Positions 22,499 through 34,113 of a stretch of DNA of 64,000 nt are shown here, one piece after another. The position numbers and the translations under genes were made by a program. The stretch covers positions 21,794,266-21,858,265 of the forward strand of contig NC_079209.1 of the NCBI RefSeq assembly GCF_026745355.1. Direction: 5' to 3'. Numbering within the stretch: position 1 is the first letter of the stretch; the number at the start of each line of letters is the position of its first letter. This DNA is from Beta vulgaris subsp. vulgaris. Taxonomy: Eukaryota > Streptophyta > Magnoliopsida > Caryophyllales > Amaranthaceae. The notes beneath the pieces are model-generated. The model saw nothing but the letters and a program-made list of their open reading frames with translations, was not told the DNA's origin and made no database searches.

Positions 22499-22690
22499 TG
22501 TTGGATTATATACTAGTTATATTGGATTGTATTTATGTTGTTGTTATATTTAGGCCCTTGTACTTATGTGTTGTATTGGCCCATATCCTTGACTAACTCT
22601 TCCTAGGGTTGTATATTTTTACTGCCAAAGGCAATCTCAATACACAACTTGACAAACCTTGAAACCAAACACGACCCTTTTGCAGTGGCA
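22499..22690 (+). repeat. 3' LTR of the copia element
   Basis: TGTTGGATTA...GCAGTGGCA, 192 bp, preceded by a purine tract at 22484-22498. It differs from the 5' LTR by scattered substitutions and small indels, so the insertion is not very recent. Confidence 0.92.
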
Positions 22691-23514
22691 GTTTCCTTCA
22701 CTCTCTCTCCTTCACTTCATCTTAATAGTCTCTCTCAGAGACTCACTCACATGCTTTAAGAAGACTTTCGTAGTAAAGACGTAACAGTAATGGACCATTT
22801 TTCACATCTTCATGAATGGATGGAACCAAAAATAGTTTCAGGTCAAATTTGTTGTGCTTAGCAAATAATTTGAAAAGGCATCAAAATTTTGTGATGAACA
22901 TAAGGTGTATAAGTTTCACTTGATTGATGCAATTGAAATTAAATGCTATTAGAAGCAATTAGAGAGCTCAATAATAAAGTAATTGCATTAATATATATCA
23001 TTAATTTAGCAAACTAAAAGATAACAAAATCCAAATTACCCAAGAACCTTAACCTAACAATAAATTGTACCCTTAATTTAACAGATTCAAGAGTCTATAG
23101 TTTTCCCCAATTTAGGGATGATTAAAAATTAGAAGTGTGAACCCCTAACCTAATTTTCATATGTTCATGAGAAAAAAAAAATTCAGATTGATTTGGATAA
23201 GTGAGCTCAAGGGTTGATCTTATAATGACAAAATCGGAAAGAGAATCGAAAGAAGAGATGGAAAAAAATTTCGGCTAGTGAGTTCTATTTCAAAGGAAAA
23301 TTCACTGGAAAATGATTCAATGTGGAGAGTTTTAGCGACTTAAAAAACATAAGATGATAGAAAATAAAAAACTATTAAGTGGTAATGTTTAAGATGTGGT
23401 AAAAACAAAAAGATGGTAAATACAATAAAATCTTATTACAAAAATTACACTTTAAAGAACGTAAAAGAACATTAGAGCTGAGTCGTATTATTAAACATTG
23501 AAATATGTGTTTTA
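22691..23514. other. AT-rich spacer, no feature recognised
   Basis: Non-coding sequence between the copia element and the Stowaway MITE. I see no ORF, repeat boundary or RNA gene that I can support. Confidence 0.5.
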
Positions 23515-25143
23515 CTCCCTCTGTCCTTGATAAGTCATATTTATATATAGTTTTTAGGTGAATTTAGGTTGCATTTTAGAGCATTTAGTTTCATATTTAG
23601 GTTCATTATTGCTTGTATTCTTAAGTTATGATTTTCTACTCCTATTCGGTATGTTTTCTTGTTTTTGATGAATTTCAGGCATTGATAACGTATTTGGAGT
23701 ATGATTAGCTAAGCTTGAGGATTAGGACACTTGGAGGGAAGCTACAATGCATAAGGATCGTCATAGATATTTTATAGTACGAGTTTGAGCAAAAACGAAG
23801 CGGAAAATCATTAGAAGAAATGTGAAAAAGAGTCACGTCTACTCTTCTGATCATAACTTTTGATGTGCTTCTTGTAATTGAGTAATTCCAGTAGATTTGG
23901 AAACTAGACTTGAAGAGCTTTCCAACGATAGGTGGCACGCCCCGAGGAGACTTCTAGTCAAGGAGTTATGCCTTTCGGAAGATTGCACAGTTTCTGCTGG
24001 AATCTGCCACGCGTACGCGCGGATCACTAATCCGCCTATTAATGATTATTTAAGACTTTCCTTATCTTGTAAATTACTTTCCTAGTCATATTAGGTTAAA
24101 GAATATTATTTAGATGAGTTTTCATTCTTTTTCTCTCTCCTCCCCCCTTTCACGTTATTTTTTTCTCTTAGGTTTTAGTTTTCTCTCTCTTTCTCTCTAG
24201 TTTTCAGTTGTAAACCCTAGTTTTCATCTCCTTCATTTAATTCATGATTTCTTTTAGTTTCTTTCTTTGATTTCTTTGATTATGCTTTTCCTTGTAGATT
24301 TATATTTCGTTATTTATTTCATGATAGAGTAGTTTTTTATTTCTAGGGTTTGGGAATCCATGTTTATATGCTATGATTATTGATTGATATTTATTCGTGG
24401 TTTGATTAGTTATTGATTTCTCTAATTGATTAGTGTTTTATTGTTAATCTTGCAACCTGATCAATTGTTTGATTAAATATTGTTAATATCGAGTCATAGA
24501 TCGAGAGATAGTACTCTTTAGAGGCTTACCTACAATTAGCAAATCTGATTATGTTGAGCGACCGTATTAGCATATGTTGATTTGAGAGCATTAATGCCTG
24601 ACCAAGGATTAACCTGTGCTCTAGATATCTGATTGATTAAACTGTGATGATATTTTGATAGTTTATAAGTATAAACATGGTGAACCATTGCCCTAGATCT
24701 TTTTAGTTTGATTTTCGTAGTTTGGTTAGTTTAGAACATTAATTCAATTATTCCTGATTTTGTTTAGTTTCTCCATATCTTAGAAACTATATTAAAACGA
24801 CCATCTCTCTGTGGATTCGACCCTACTTACCCTACTACATTGTTAGAAGGTTTTGCAGGAATTATTTTTGACGGGTGTACGACAACCTATCAGTCCTCTA
24901 TTAGTTTACCCCTTTTTTTGGGGCACATTTGCCGAGATACTAATTTGGACCTTAATATCTCTAATTTTCGATAAGCAAAAATTACAAAAAGTTGATATTT
25001 GGATAATACACATTGAGACGAATCCAACAAGATCTCACATGACTATATTTTTCCTTAAATACAAATCGCAAGAGATAGTCAAATTCATGTATGTAAATAG
25101 TGTGAAAAGTCAAAAGGGGTAAACTAATAAAAGACAGAGGGAG
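23515..25143. mobile_element. Stowaway MITE split by a solo LTR
   Basis: The left terminus CTCCCTCTGTCCT (23515-23527) and right terminus ...GACAGAGGGAG (ends 25143) are the Tc1/Mariner Stowaway inverted repeats, flanked by TA (23513-23514, 25144-25145). The solo LTR at 23528-24892 sits just inside the left end. Removing it and one target copy leaves a MITE of about 259 bp. Confidence 0.85.
23528..24892 (+). repeat. Solo LTR of a Ty3/gypsy (Athila-like) element
   Basis: 1365 bp from TGATAAGTCATATTTATATA to ...GACAACCTATCA, flanked by GTCCT at 23523-23527 and 24893-24897. The phrase CTGTGGATTCGACCC near 24810 and the start TGATA-GTCAT are usual in such LTRs. The lineage name is a guess from these motifs. 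No internal region, so it arose by LTR-LTR recombination. Confidence 0.88.
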
Positions 25144-25429
25144 TACATTGAACTAAATTTTATTTTGCGTGCTAAACTTGTCACGTGTACATGATTTTTT
25201 CTTCTTTAACCACATTTTGATCAGTAAGCGCGATCCTTAAATTACAAGGTTGGATAAGCATTTATCAGTGGGACACGAGATTCACGTCAAACACCTTGCA
25301 ATTGGCTACTCCAAAAACGAATTCAATTGATACTCAAATGATAATAGAAGTTAGCACCATATATTGAAGTATAATTTTCAAAATGTTTCTTATACTATTT
25401 ACACGAGCATTTTACTAACAATTTAAATA

Positions 25430-26215
25430 GAGAAATTATACATGGTGGTAAACGCCAACTTTTAGGTATTTTTACATAGTAGCACTTCTTAAAGTTTTTT
25501 TTATACTTGTTAGCCCCAAACTTCTTTAAAGTTAATTCCGTTAAGTTATCATTAGTTTTGACACTTATTAGTCTAACATGCAAATTGAGTCGTTTTTGAA
25601 CATTTAAAACTAGTATTTCTAGTCATTTTTTTGATAATTTCGACCTCCAATTGAGGCCTTAAGGACCAATTGCGCCCTAAACCTAAAATGAGTAGTTTTA
25701 TAGCTACACAATTGAGAATTTTTTGAAACACAAATCGGAGATGGTTTCCAACAGAAAAATCGAGGTAATTCTGGTCATTTTTTGCAATTCCGACCTCAAA
25801 TGGAGTTTTTGAGAGAAAAATTGTCCCCCTAAACCTACATTGAGTGAAATTTGCATTTCTAGAAATTAAATAAAAAAACACCAGAATTACCTCAATTTAC
25901 ATGCATGGAAACGTCTCAGTTTGAATGTATGAAAAACTACTCACTTTAGGTTTATGGGGGGCTATTTTGGCCCTAATGACTCAATTAAAGGTCGAAATTA
26001 ACGACTATAAAACCTTATTTTGGGTGTCGATAATCATCTTGAATTGTGTGTCAGACTAACAAATATCAAAACTAACGACAACTTAACGAAATTCACTTAA
26101 AAGGACTACGGAATTAACGTCACCAGAAGTTCGGAGATATCAAATATAAAAAAAATAATAAAAAATACTAATATGTAGAAAACCTAAATGTTAAGGGCTA
26201 TCTTGTAGAATTTCC
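25430..26215. mobile_element. Fold-back (MULE-like) element with about 290-bp inverted arms
   Basis: The left arm from about 25430 and the right arm ending about 26215 are imperfect reverse complements. Examples are TTCCGTTAAGTTATCATTAG (25535) against TCGTTAAGTTGTCGTTAG on the complement near 26090, and CCTAAACCTAAAATGAGTAG (25675) against CATAAACCTAAAGTGAGTAG near 25945. The outer flanks TTTAAATAG and TTTAAAATG are similar but not identical. Long arms and about 9-bp duplications fit Mutator-like elements. No coding sequence. Confidence 0.6.
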
Positions 26216-26253
26216 TTTAAAATGTTGGATACAAGTCCAACGGCCCGACGCCT

Positions 26254-26263
26254 TATATATAAA
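26254..26263 (+). promoter_or_regulatory. TATA box possibly belonging to the dehydratase gene, now stranded
   Basis: TATATATAAA stands 10 bp before the left end of the hAT element. If the 11.4-kb element is removed, this box lies about 145 bp upstream of the dehydratase ATG at 37778. That predicts transcription starting about 115 bp before the ATG. It is preceded by GC-richer CGGCCCGACG, unlike the surrounding TE sequence. The link is inferred from position only. Confidence 0.4.
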
Positions 26264-26279
26264 CACGACGAGTAGAGGT

Positions 26280-26560
26280 GCCAATTCAGTTCAATAGTTC
26301 AGTTATGGTTATATCCAAATAGTTCAGTTGATGTCAGTTCAGTTTGTACCAGTTAAAATAATTATGAGTTCAGTTCAATTCAGTTAACAAACTTTTCAAT
26401 TCAGTGTAATTCAGTTTTTTTCCTTTTCATTTTCGGTTCAGTTCAGTTGCAGTTTAAACCAGTTTTATCCAAACAGTTAAACCAACCAGCGGTTGAATCC
26501 ATAACAGTTAAAATATGTTGCAGTTATTTTCAGTTTATTTCAGTTATTGACGAATATCAC
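26280..26560 (+). repeat. CAGTT pentamer array, left subterminal region of the hAT element
   Basis: About twenty copies of CAGTT or a one-base variant, irregularly spaced, in the first 290 bp of the element. Short repeated motifs near hAT ends are transposase-binding sites in Ac, so this may have that role; that is inference. Confidence 0.65.
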
Positions 26561-28318
26561 ATAAGTTCGGCAATAATCGCATCGGCTCGGGTAGAAGTTA
26601 ATCACATTCTTATATTTGTTCGGGAAAAATTGAACTTCATGTCGGGTTTTGGCCCAGTGTTTTTGCGGGTCCGGTTAAAAATTAATGTAACAAATAAGTG
26701 TAGTCGGCACTTCTACAATTGCCTTGAAAAAAAAATAGTTGTACTTCATAAAAACATGTATGAAAGTGACATCGGTAAATGTGTATTTTATTACTAATAT
26801 ATTCAGTAATTTGGAATAAGACAAATGTATATAAGTCGATATTCAAACTTTTAGTTGTATGCAAATCATATCATGTTTGGTTAAAAAGGACTTCTCATAT
26901 CAGTATAAATTCTTATAAAGTTCCTCGAAAGACGACATAGACATTTTAAAAAAGCCGATTATATTAATGTCTTACTTTAACTATAAGGGCTTATTATAAC
27001 TACACTAGTCATTGAGGCTATATGCATCTGAAAACTAGAAAATATATAATCAACGTAAAATAAGTTAATATTATATCAGATCAAGGTATCTATGTGTGAC
27101 GGTAGAAGTAATTGAAAATAACTTATCTCAATTTAAAGTAAGATTAAGTTGTATCCATTATGATTTTAAAACATAATATTTGAGTGAACCAAATTGATAT
27201 TGGATTACAACGAATCTCGAACTACAACCAATAATTTTATAAACTAACTATGCAGTCTTACTAAATGAATTAAACTAGCCACTAAAGAGATTAAACTAGT
27301 CACTAAATGGATTAAAAAATGTGAGAACCAAATGGATTGAACTTATCACTAATTAGATTAAACTAGTCACTATATTAACAAAGATGGTTTGTTCTCTTCT
27401 TAATATTAGGTTTGGACGTTGTCTAATTTAAAATTAAAAGTATGTTGTCTCTTACAAGACCAACTGATTGAAGATAACATTGCTCCATGCCTCCATTACG
27501 ATATCGGAAATAATATTAAAGTGAAACAAGTTAGTATCAGGTTATTAGATATTGTATCAATGTGAAATGATAACCTAAATCAAGATAGGAACACTCCAAT
27601 GTAGTTAATCGTTTATAAGTTACAATTATTTTAAATTTCAAATATCTAATTTAACTGAAACAAGTTGATACTAGATTATATAATATATCAATGTAAGCTT
27701 ACAACGTAACTGAAAAAGGCAATGATCTATCAAAATGAACCTTGGTTAAGCTTTATGTGTTGCAAATATAAAACATATTACTAAAGCAAAAGAAGTTGAT
27801 AAGTGAAGTTGTCATAACTTATTCGATTAGACGTTTTATATGCGAATACATCTAAACACATAAACAAATTGAAATTAAACAATTTCTTATTGCATAAGAC
27901 TAATGTATACTCATATTGGATTAGATCTATATACTGATATAAGTCGATAAGTTAATTGGTGTATATGATTTACGTGGACGGTTTATGTTAAAGATACTTT
28001 GTATTATGAATTTATTATATACTTTGTATTCTGTTTACATTGATGACCATTTATGTTAAAGATACTTTGTACTCTGATATACTCTGTATTCTCGATTGAA
28101 CATAACAACAATCTATATAATTTGATCGTAAGTCAATGAACCCATTAAAGTTATATAATTGAAATTAAACAATCTATTATTAGATAACATCAATTCATTA
28201 ATGTAAACCAAAAGTTTAATTAAATAATTCAAAACACCATTTAAATTAATTGTCTCCATGTAACACTAATTTCGTAGCAAAAGTATTTAATTTAAGTCAT
28301 GGTATGCAACAACTAACA

Positions 28319-28320
<2 letters not shown>
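26561..28320. other. AT-rich interior of the hAT element, no gene recognised
   Basis: Short phrases recur, such as 'aaactagtcactaa' (27270-27370) and 'gttaaagatactttgta' (27985, 28050). I see no coding region or element border. Confidence 0.45.

Positions 28321-28369
<49 letters not shown>
28321..28369. repeat. (ATT)n microsatellite
   Basis: About 16 ATT units. The poly-Asn reading frame across it on the minus strand is spurious. Confidence 0.95.
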
Positions 28370-28370
<1 letters not shown>

Positions 28371-28440
28371 ATGATACAATTTAAAATAATAATGTCTTAA
28401 AGACTTAAATATCAAATTATTATCGTTTAAAATAATATCC

Positions 28441-28520
28441 AATGGGCTGGCCCATTTCAATTGAAACCAAAATTGTCGCCCTAACCCTAATGGCCAAAAA
28501 CCCTCACCATATATATAAGA
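28441..28520 (+). promoter_or_regulatory. Promoter upstream of the hAT transposase gene
   Basis: In order: a GGGCTGGCCC site II-like palindrome (28444-28453), AACCCTAA telo-box (28483-28490) and TATATATAAG (about 28510-28519). Site II plus telo-box is the usual layout of plant housekeeping and ribosomal protein promoters. A pyrimidine-rich leader follows (28521-28720). Confidence 0.5.
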
Positions 28521-28899
28521 CTCCTCAACCCCCACTGTTCCCTCACTCTCTATTTGACCTAACTTACACTAACCCTACCTAAAAACGGCGATTCAAACTC
28601 AAGCCTCAAGGTGTTCATTGCTCAGACTCAATTCTTTTCATCTCTCTCACACAAAATCTTTTAATATCTCATGTCTCAAATCTTTTAATCTCTCTCTCAT
28701 AAAAAGTCTTTTCATATCTCTTTCTATAAGCGCGCAACGACGACAACGAAGCAGAGCTTTTGTCGACGACGGTGACGATGACCGATTTAACGGCGAGGAA
28801 ATGACGACGGTGGGGCTAACGATGGCTGGAAGCGTTTGAGCGCTTCAATCTTGGAGGAAGGTTAGGTATATTCCATGTTTTGGCCTTCATTTTTTAAAA

Positions 28900-29540
28900 A
28901 AAATTTAATGCTTTATATTATCTGAACTTTTTGGTTTCTTTATTTATGTTATGCCTTAGATCTGAACGTTTTAGTTTTTTCAAAAAAAATTTATGACTTA
29001 GATCTATAACGTTTCATGGTTTTTTAAAGTTTCAATCGTGTTTACATGCAATATTATGCCTATCTATTTATTTATTTTTTTAAGAATTTTATAGAATTTT
29101 TGTCGATATTTTATATTTTATGTCTTGGATACGAATGTTTTAGGATTTTTTTATTTAATTTATGGCTTACATCTGAACATTTTAGGATTTTTATTTTTAT
29201 TTATTTTTTAAAAAGAATTTCTAGAATTTTGAGCTGATATTTTATATATGTCTTAGATATGAATGTTTTAGGATTATTTTTATTTATTTTATGCCTTAGA
29301 AGTTAGATTTACATGTTTTAGGGTTTTTATCCCATATGTTATTGCTGCTTTATTTATATTTTCAAAGAACTTTCATTTGATTTTTGATATTTTGTGTCTT
29401 AGATCTGAACATTTTAGGGTTTATTTATTTATTTTATGCCTTAAAACTGAATGTTTTAGGGTTTTTAATTTTTTATGCCATTTGTTATTGTTTATTTTTT
29501 TTCAGAATTTGATTTGAATTTTCAGATCATATTTTATACT
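28900..29540 (+). repeat. Degenerate repeats in a probable leader intron of the hAT gene
   Basis: A unit reading roughly TTATGCCTTAGATCTGAA then CGTTTTAGGGTTTTT recurs at least eight times, at irregular spacing of about 50-90 bp. It contains telomere-like TTTTAGGG. The region is T-rich and lies between the leader and the BED-finger exon, so I read it as an intron. Confidence 0.55.
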
Positions 29541-30258
29541 TTAGGGTTTTTTTGATTTATTAACTTAAAATGAAATTTATTAAATTTAAATTACATTATA
29601 TGATTATAATTTATATGGCCTGGGTCAGTTTTTGATTTTATTTTATTAGAAATTCTTTAAAAATAAATAAAACAATCAAAAACCCTAAATTAACCCCCTG
29701 ATATAGGCCTACCTGACCTCTCTTTTTTGTTGTTTGACTGTCACAAGCCCACCTAATCCAGACCCTTTTTTTAACTAGCCTAAGCTCACCTGACCCTGGC
29801 CCATTTTTTTCTACTTGATTTTTTTTGTTAAATTTATTTTTTTTGTTATTTGAATTGATCTCATTGTTTTCTAGTATCATACTCATCGATCCTGATTCTC
29901 GTGTACCACCTGGTTTTTTCAAAGGTATTTTTTTCTCATCAGTTTTTTTAGTTTAAGTTTTATTTATGTTTAGTTACACACTAATGTTTTTTTTGTTGTT
30001 GTTTGCACATGAGGAGATTGAGACCATTGGGTCCAATAAGACTGCAATGGAGAGTTCTCCTGTTATTTTGAGCAAACCTAAATGGAAAAAGTTACAGTCA
30101 CCACCAGGAGGTAAGAGAAGGGCTCCAATATGGGCTCATTACACTTTCACAATGGTTGAACATAAGGATGGTAAGGTCATGGCTCAAGCAACATGTAAAT
30201 ATTGCAAAAATAGTTAAGTATTGTGCTGACCCTTCTTATGCCACCTCTAATGCTATTA

Positions 30259-30630
30259 GGTTGTGTTTGGGAACATGGATTTCATTTCAATTCTAGAATT
30301 GTAAATCCCCACATTCAAATCCAAATGATTTGTTTGGGAAAGATTAGGAATTTCAAATGCATAATTTGAACATGTTTGTAATGGTATTGTTAATGGTGGG
30401 AGAGAGAAGAAGGGGGAGAGTGATGAGAGAGGAGATAAAAATAAACTGACACTTATTTTGGATTTGAAATGACATATGTTTTGGTTGGATTTCAAATTCT
30501 CCAATTATGCCTTACTTCTTATGAGTCTTGGATTTGGGCCAAATACAATTCCAAATTCTTAGATGATCCAAACAAGTGATTTGGCCCAATTTCATAATTT
30601 CAAATGAAATTCCAGAATCCAAACAAGCCA
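30259..30630 (-). mobile_element. Tourist-like MITE inside the transposase gene
   Basis: Termini GGTTGTGTTTGG and, inverted, TGGCTTGTTTGG, flanked by TTA (30256-30258 and 30631-30633). It is 372 bp. The opposite-strand relative at 36717-37136 has the same termini and TTA duplication. Host codons on both sides join as ...SNAI-SHIEKC when it is removed. Confidence 0.9.
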
Positions 30631-31055
30631 TTAGTCACATTGAAAAATGCCCTGCTTATGTTAAGCACAAAGCTGAAAATCCTAATGTGTGTTTCGATTA
30701 TGATCAAAAGACCTATTGTAGAATGTTTGCTGAGGCCATAATGTGTCATTTATATTCGCTTAGAATAGTTGAGCATGAGAAGCTTAGGCAATTGCAATCT
30801 TATCTTAACCCGAATGTTAGACACATTACTAGAAATACAATACTAAAATATTGTGTGTTACAGCATGATGATACGAAGTCTTCTTTGCAAACATCTCTTT
30901 CTTTAGTTAATATTAGGGTGTGTTTTACTTGTGATTGCTGGACATCTGGAGTATCATCCTGTGGCTATCTTACTTTGACTGTGCCTTATGTTGATAATAA
31001 TTGGAAATTAAAATCCCACATTATGAATTTTAATTACTTTTCCCCACCACATACA

Positions 31056-31064
31056 AGTATATAT

Positions 31065-31107
<43 letters not shown>

Positions 31108-31147
31108 ATATATATATATAATATAATATATATATATATATATATTA
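31056..31147. repeat. (TA)n microsatellite in a transposase intron
   Basis: Nearly pure TA with a few AATA interruptions, between the CDCWTSG exon and the DNAS exon of the transposase. Confidence 0.9.
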
Positions 31148-32799
31148 TATTGTTTGTTTGTTTTGGGGTTGATTAAGGATTGGAAGTTGGAGGGAAAGAC
31201 ATTTTCTATATGACATGTGATAATGCTAGTTATATGGATGTCACGATGGCTAGGTTGAAATCTGAGTTGCATTCTCGTTCTGGTTTACCTTCAAATTATA
31301 AGTATTTCCATGTTAGATGTTGTGCCCATGTTTCGAAATTTGATTGTGCAAAGCTGGCATGAATGTTGTTCATGATTGTGTGAAAAAGCTGCGTGGTGCA
31401 GTGAATTATATTGATGGATCTGATTCGAGGTTAACAAAATTTGAACAATGTGTTGTCGATTCTAATATTGCATTTTCGGGACACTTAAGATTGGATGTTC
31501 CCACTCGGTGGAACTCCACCTATTGATGATTATGAGTTCTCTTCAAGCTAGAAAGGCTATTGATTTATTTGCAATTAGAGAGTCTTCTTTTGATTGTGGA
31601 CTAACATTGGATGAATATGAGATTGTTAAATATGTTTGTGACTTTCTTGAGCCTTTTTTTTACCATATCACTGTTTTGTTTTCTGGTTCTGAATATCCAA
31701 CTGTTAAATTATATTTTAAGAACATCATATCAATTGAAAGATTATGAGAAGTAGGTCATATTCATGAGGTTGATAGTATTAAGGAAATGGCTAAGGAAAT
31801 GTTGAAAAAATTTGAGAAGTATTAGGCTGATTATTCACTTGTGCTCTCTATTGTTATTTTGCTTGATCCTCGTTATAAGTTGAAGTTTATTTGTTCAAAG
31901 CATTTTGGTTGTTTTGTTGTGGGAATTGAAATGGAAAAAAAACTAAAAGTTGTTTATAATGCATTTGTAGAGCTTTACAAGTTCTATGACAACGTTTCTA
32001 CCACTCCCTCATATACGACTTACTTCAGTTCTACATCTACTCAAACAATGGGTAGCATGATTTAGGTGGTTATTTTGAACAATTGAGTTATTCTTTGTTT
32101 TGTAAATGTTGTGACTAAGTTGTCTCATTATTTTTATTCTATTTTTTTAGCAATTCGAGCCCAATAATTATAGTGGCTTCGATGCTGAGAGTGGTGTAGA
32201 TGCATATCTAAATGCGCCCTTGATTCCACGCATTGATGTTGATTTTTATGTCCTTAAGTTTTGACAGTCTTCTGCTTCTATATATCATGTTCTTTCTAGG
32301 ATGCCAAAGATATCTTTCCTATCATATCGGTTGCTTCTGAATCCTCATTCAGCATGGGTGGGAGAGTTTTGACCAAATATAGGTCATCTCTTCTTCCCAA
32401 AAATGTTGAGGCTTTCGTGACAACCCAAACCTGGTTGTTCGGATACTTGAAAAAAGAGGAAGTTGATGAGTGTTTTGAGGTTTTTAAAGATACAATTTTT
32501 GACAATGTAGATTTAGACTCCCTTCCAAGGATATGTGTTTTTGGGCAGTTTTTGGACAGTTTTGTTACTTTTTATCTTATTGACTGGTTTTATTACTTAT
32601 TTGGTTATATTTATAATTTGTAGGTTGAGTAAAGTTTATCACCAGATTGCTATTGGTGTCCCCACTGTACTGATTAGTGGGTTTTTGTTTCTCATCAGTG
32701 CTCAAGTGTTGCTAATACTTGATATTCGCAACTTTTGGTTGCTCATTTTTTTAGTGGATATTAAGTAGGTGATAAATATACCCTTTTGTGTTTTTGATG

Positions 32800-33275
32800 G
32801 TGGTTTTTATGATGGTATGTTGTCCATATTGTTGAGTTTGATGATCCCATTTTATTCTGTTGGGCTTGTTTTTCTGTTATGGTATGTTGTCTTAAAGTCC
32901 CATTCAGCTTGATTTATATTCCACTTCATTTTTTGGCTGGTTTCAGTGCTAGTATGTCGTTTTTGAATCTGTTGAAGTAGATGAACAAGCCTTTTGTTTT
33001 GTTGGGTTGGATTTTGATAATGCTATGTTGTTTGTTCTGTTGATCTTGATGAATATATATGCCCCTTTTTTCTTGTTGGGCTGGTTATCTAAAATGGTAT
33101 GCTAATGTTGTCCCTTATTCTCTTTTGATCTTGATACATATGCCCTTTTTGTTCTGTTGGGCTGGTTTTTCGTAATGGTATGCTATTTCTAATACTCCGT
33201 TGAATTAGTTTTCGATAATGGTATGTTGTCCTTATACTCTATTGAGCTTGATGAATAAAGTCCCGAATGGTTTTT
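32800..33275 (+). repeat. Degenerate tandem repeat downstream of the transposase
   Basis: About five loose units of roughly 100 bp built on TGTTGGGCTGG..TTTTTCG then ATGGTATGTTGTCC and TTGAGCTTGATGAATA (examples at 32865, 33000, 33090, 33155, 33215). No coding sequence. Confidence 0.5.
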
Positions 33276-34113
33276 TTAACTATCAGATTCAGTTGTGACC
33301 CTTGGATTCCTATGCTTGGGAACTCTTCTTTTTGGGGGTATTTTTAGGTTTCAATATAAGCTGCCTAGGTGATATTTTGTATGGTAAGTTGAAGAGATGC
33401 CCATAGGTCTCCTTGCTAGATGCACTAAAGCTGATTGGTTGTGGGAATTATTTGGGTCGACGCTAGATGACGATATTTTTCATGTAACAAAGTTGGGCTT
33501 TCGAGCTTTGTAATTCTTTGTTATCTGATCTGCGAGCCCAATACATTAAATAATATTCATTTTTTCAATGCCAATGGTAAGTTTAAAGGTAATATGTTGG
33601 CACCATTATTTTTATATCAAGTTGTTTATATGTTAGTTTTCTAATCCAATTTTTGTGCTCTTATTGTTAAGAAGCGGTAGAGGATTTTGGCACGTTTTTG
33701 ACAGGAAGGCAAGAGTATGTTGGAGGGCAGTAGATGTAGATGTAGAGTGGCCTCATTTTTATTGTAATTCATCAATTAATTTATGATTTTTGTATGGTTA
33801 GTTTAGTTTTGTAAAATATGAATATTGGAGAAAGAAAAATATGTTAGCAATTTTGTCCTAATTTTTTCTATTTATTGAAATGATTTTCAATATAGTAATT
33901 TTAGTGAGAATGTTATTCTTTAAAGCTCACAGCATTCTGACCACCTAAAGGTTTGAGATATCATTCTCAAAAGGAAGTCTATTAATAGAAATTATTTGAT
34001 ATGCAATTAGTGAAGGGTATATTGAGAAATTAAAGACTAACTTAGGTAGTAGATATAAATCATCTTTACGTAAAATGATAGATGTGTAAAATCTCTTGTT
34101 CTTAGAAAGATCT

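Larger units (their letters stand above)
17776..22690 (+). mobile_element. Ty1/copia retrotransposon with both LTRs, coding region decayed
   Basis: A 4.9-kb element: 191-bp 5' LTR, PBS TGGTATCATAGCC (17967) complementary to initiator-Met tRNA as usual for copia, gag, protease, integrase, RT and RNase H in the copia order, then a purine tract GGGGGTGGGGGAG and a 192-bp 3' LTR. The five bases outside the two ends differ (GCTTA and GTTTC), so no target duplication is visible. Many stops make it inactive. Confidence 0.92.
30020..32510 (+). pseudogene. hAT transposase with BED zinc finger, broken by MITE and frameshifts
   Basis: The N-terminal BED finger begins RAPIWAHYTF and CKYC (about 30120-30205); its His/Cys half, SHIEKCPAYVKHK, resumes at 30633 after a MITE. 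Then come VEHEKLRQLQSYLNPNVRH, CDCWTSGVSSCGYLTLTV (about 30940-30995), a TA-rich intron, MTCDNASYMDVTMARLKSEL and YFHVRCCAHVSKF (31200-31345). LDVPTRWNSTY lies at 31490-31526, ILLDPRYKLKF near 31855-31890 and the dimerisation domain [20 protein letters not shown] at 32330-32390. Order and motifs match plant hAT (Ac/DAYSLEEPER-type) transposases. Stops at 31745 and 31825 and frameshifts after CKYC and near 31360 and 31527 make it inactive. Confidence 0.85.

Noticed and set aside
28287..28535. Reading frame with a poly-Asn run.
   Set aside because: Produced by the ATT microsatellite at 28321-28369.
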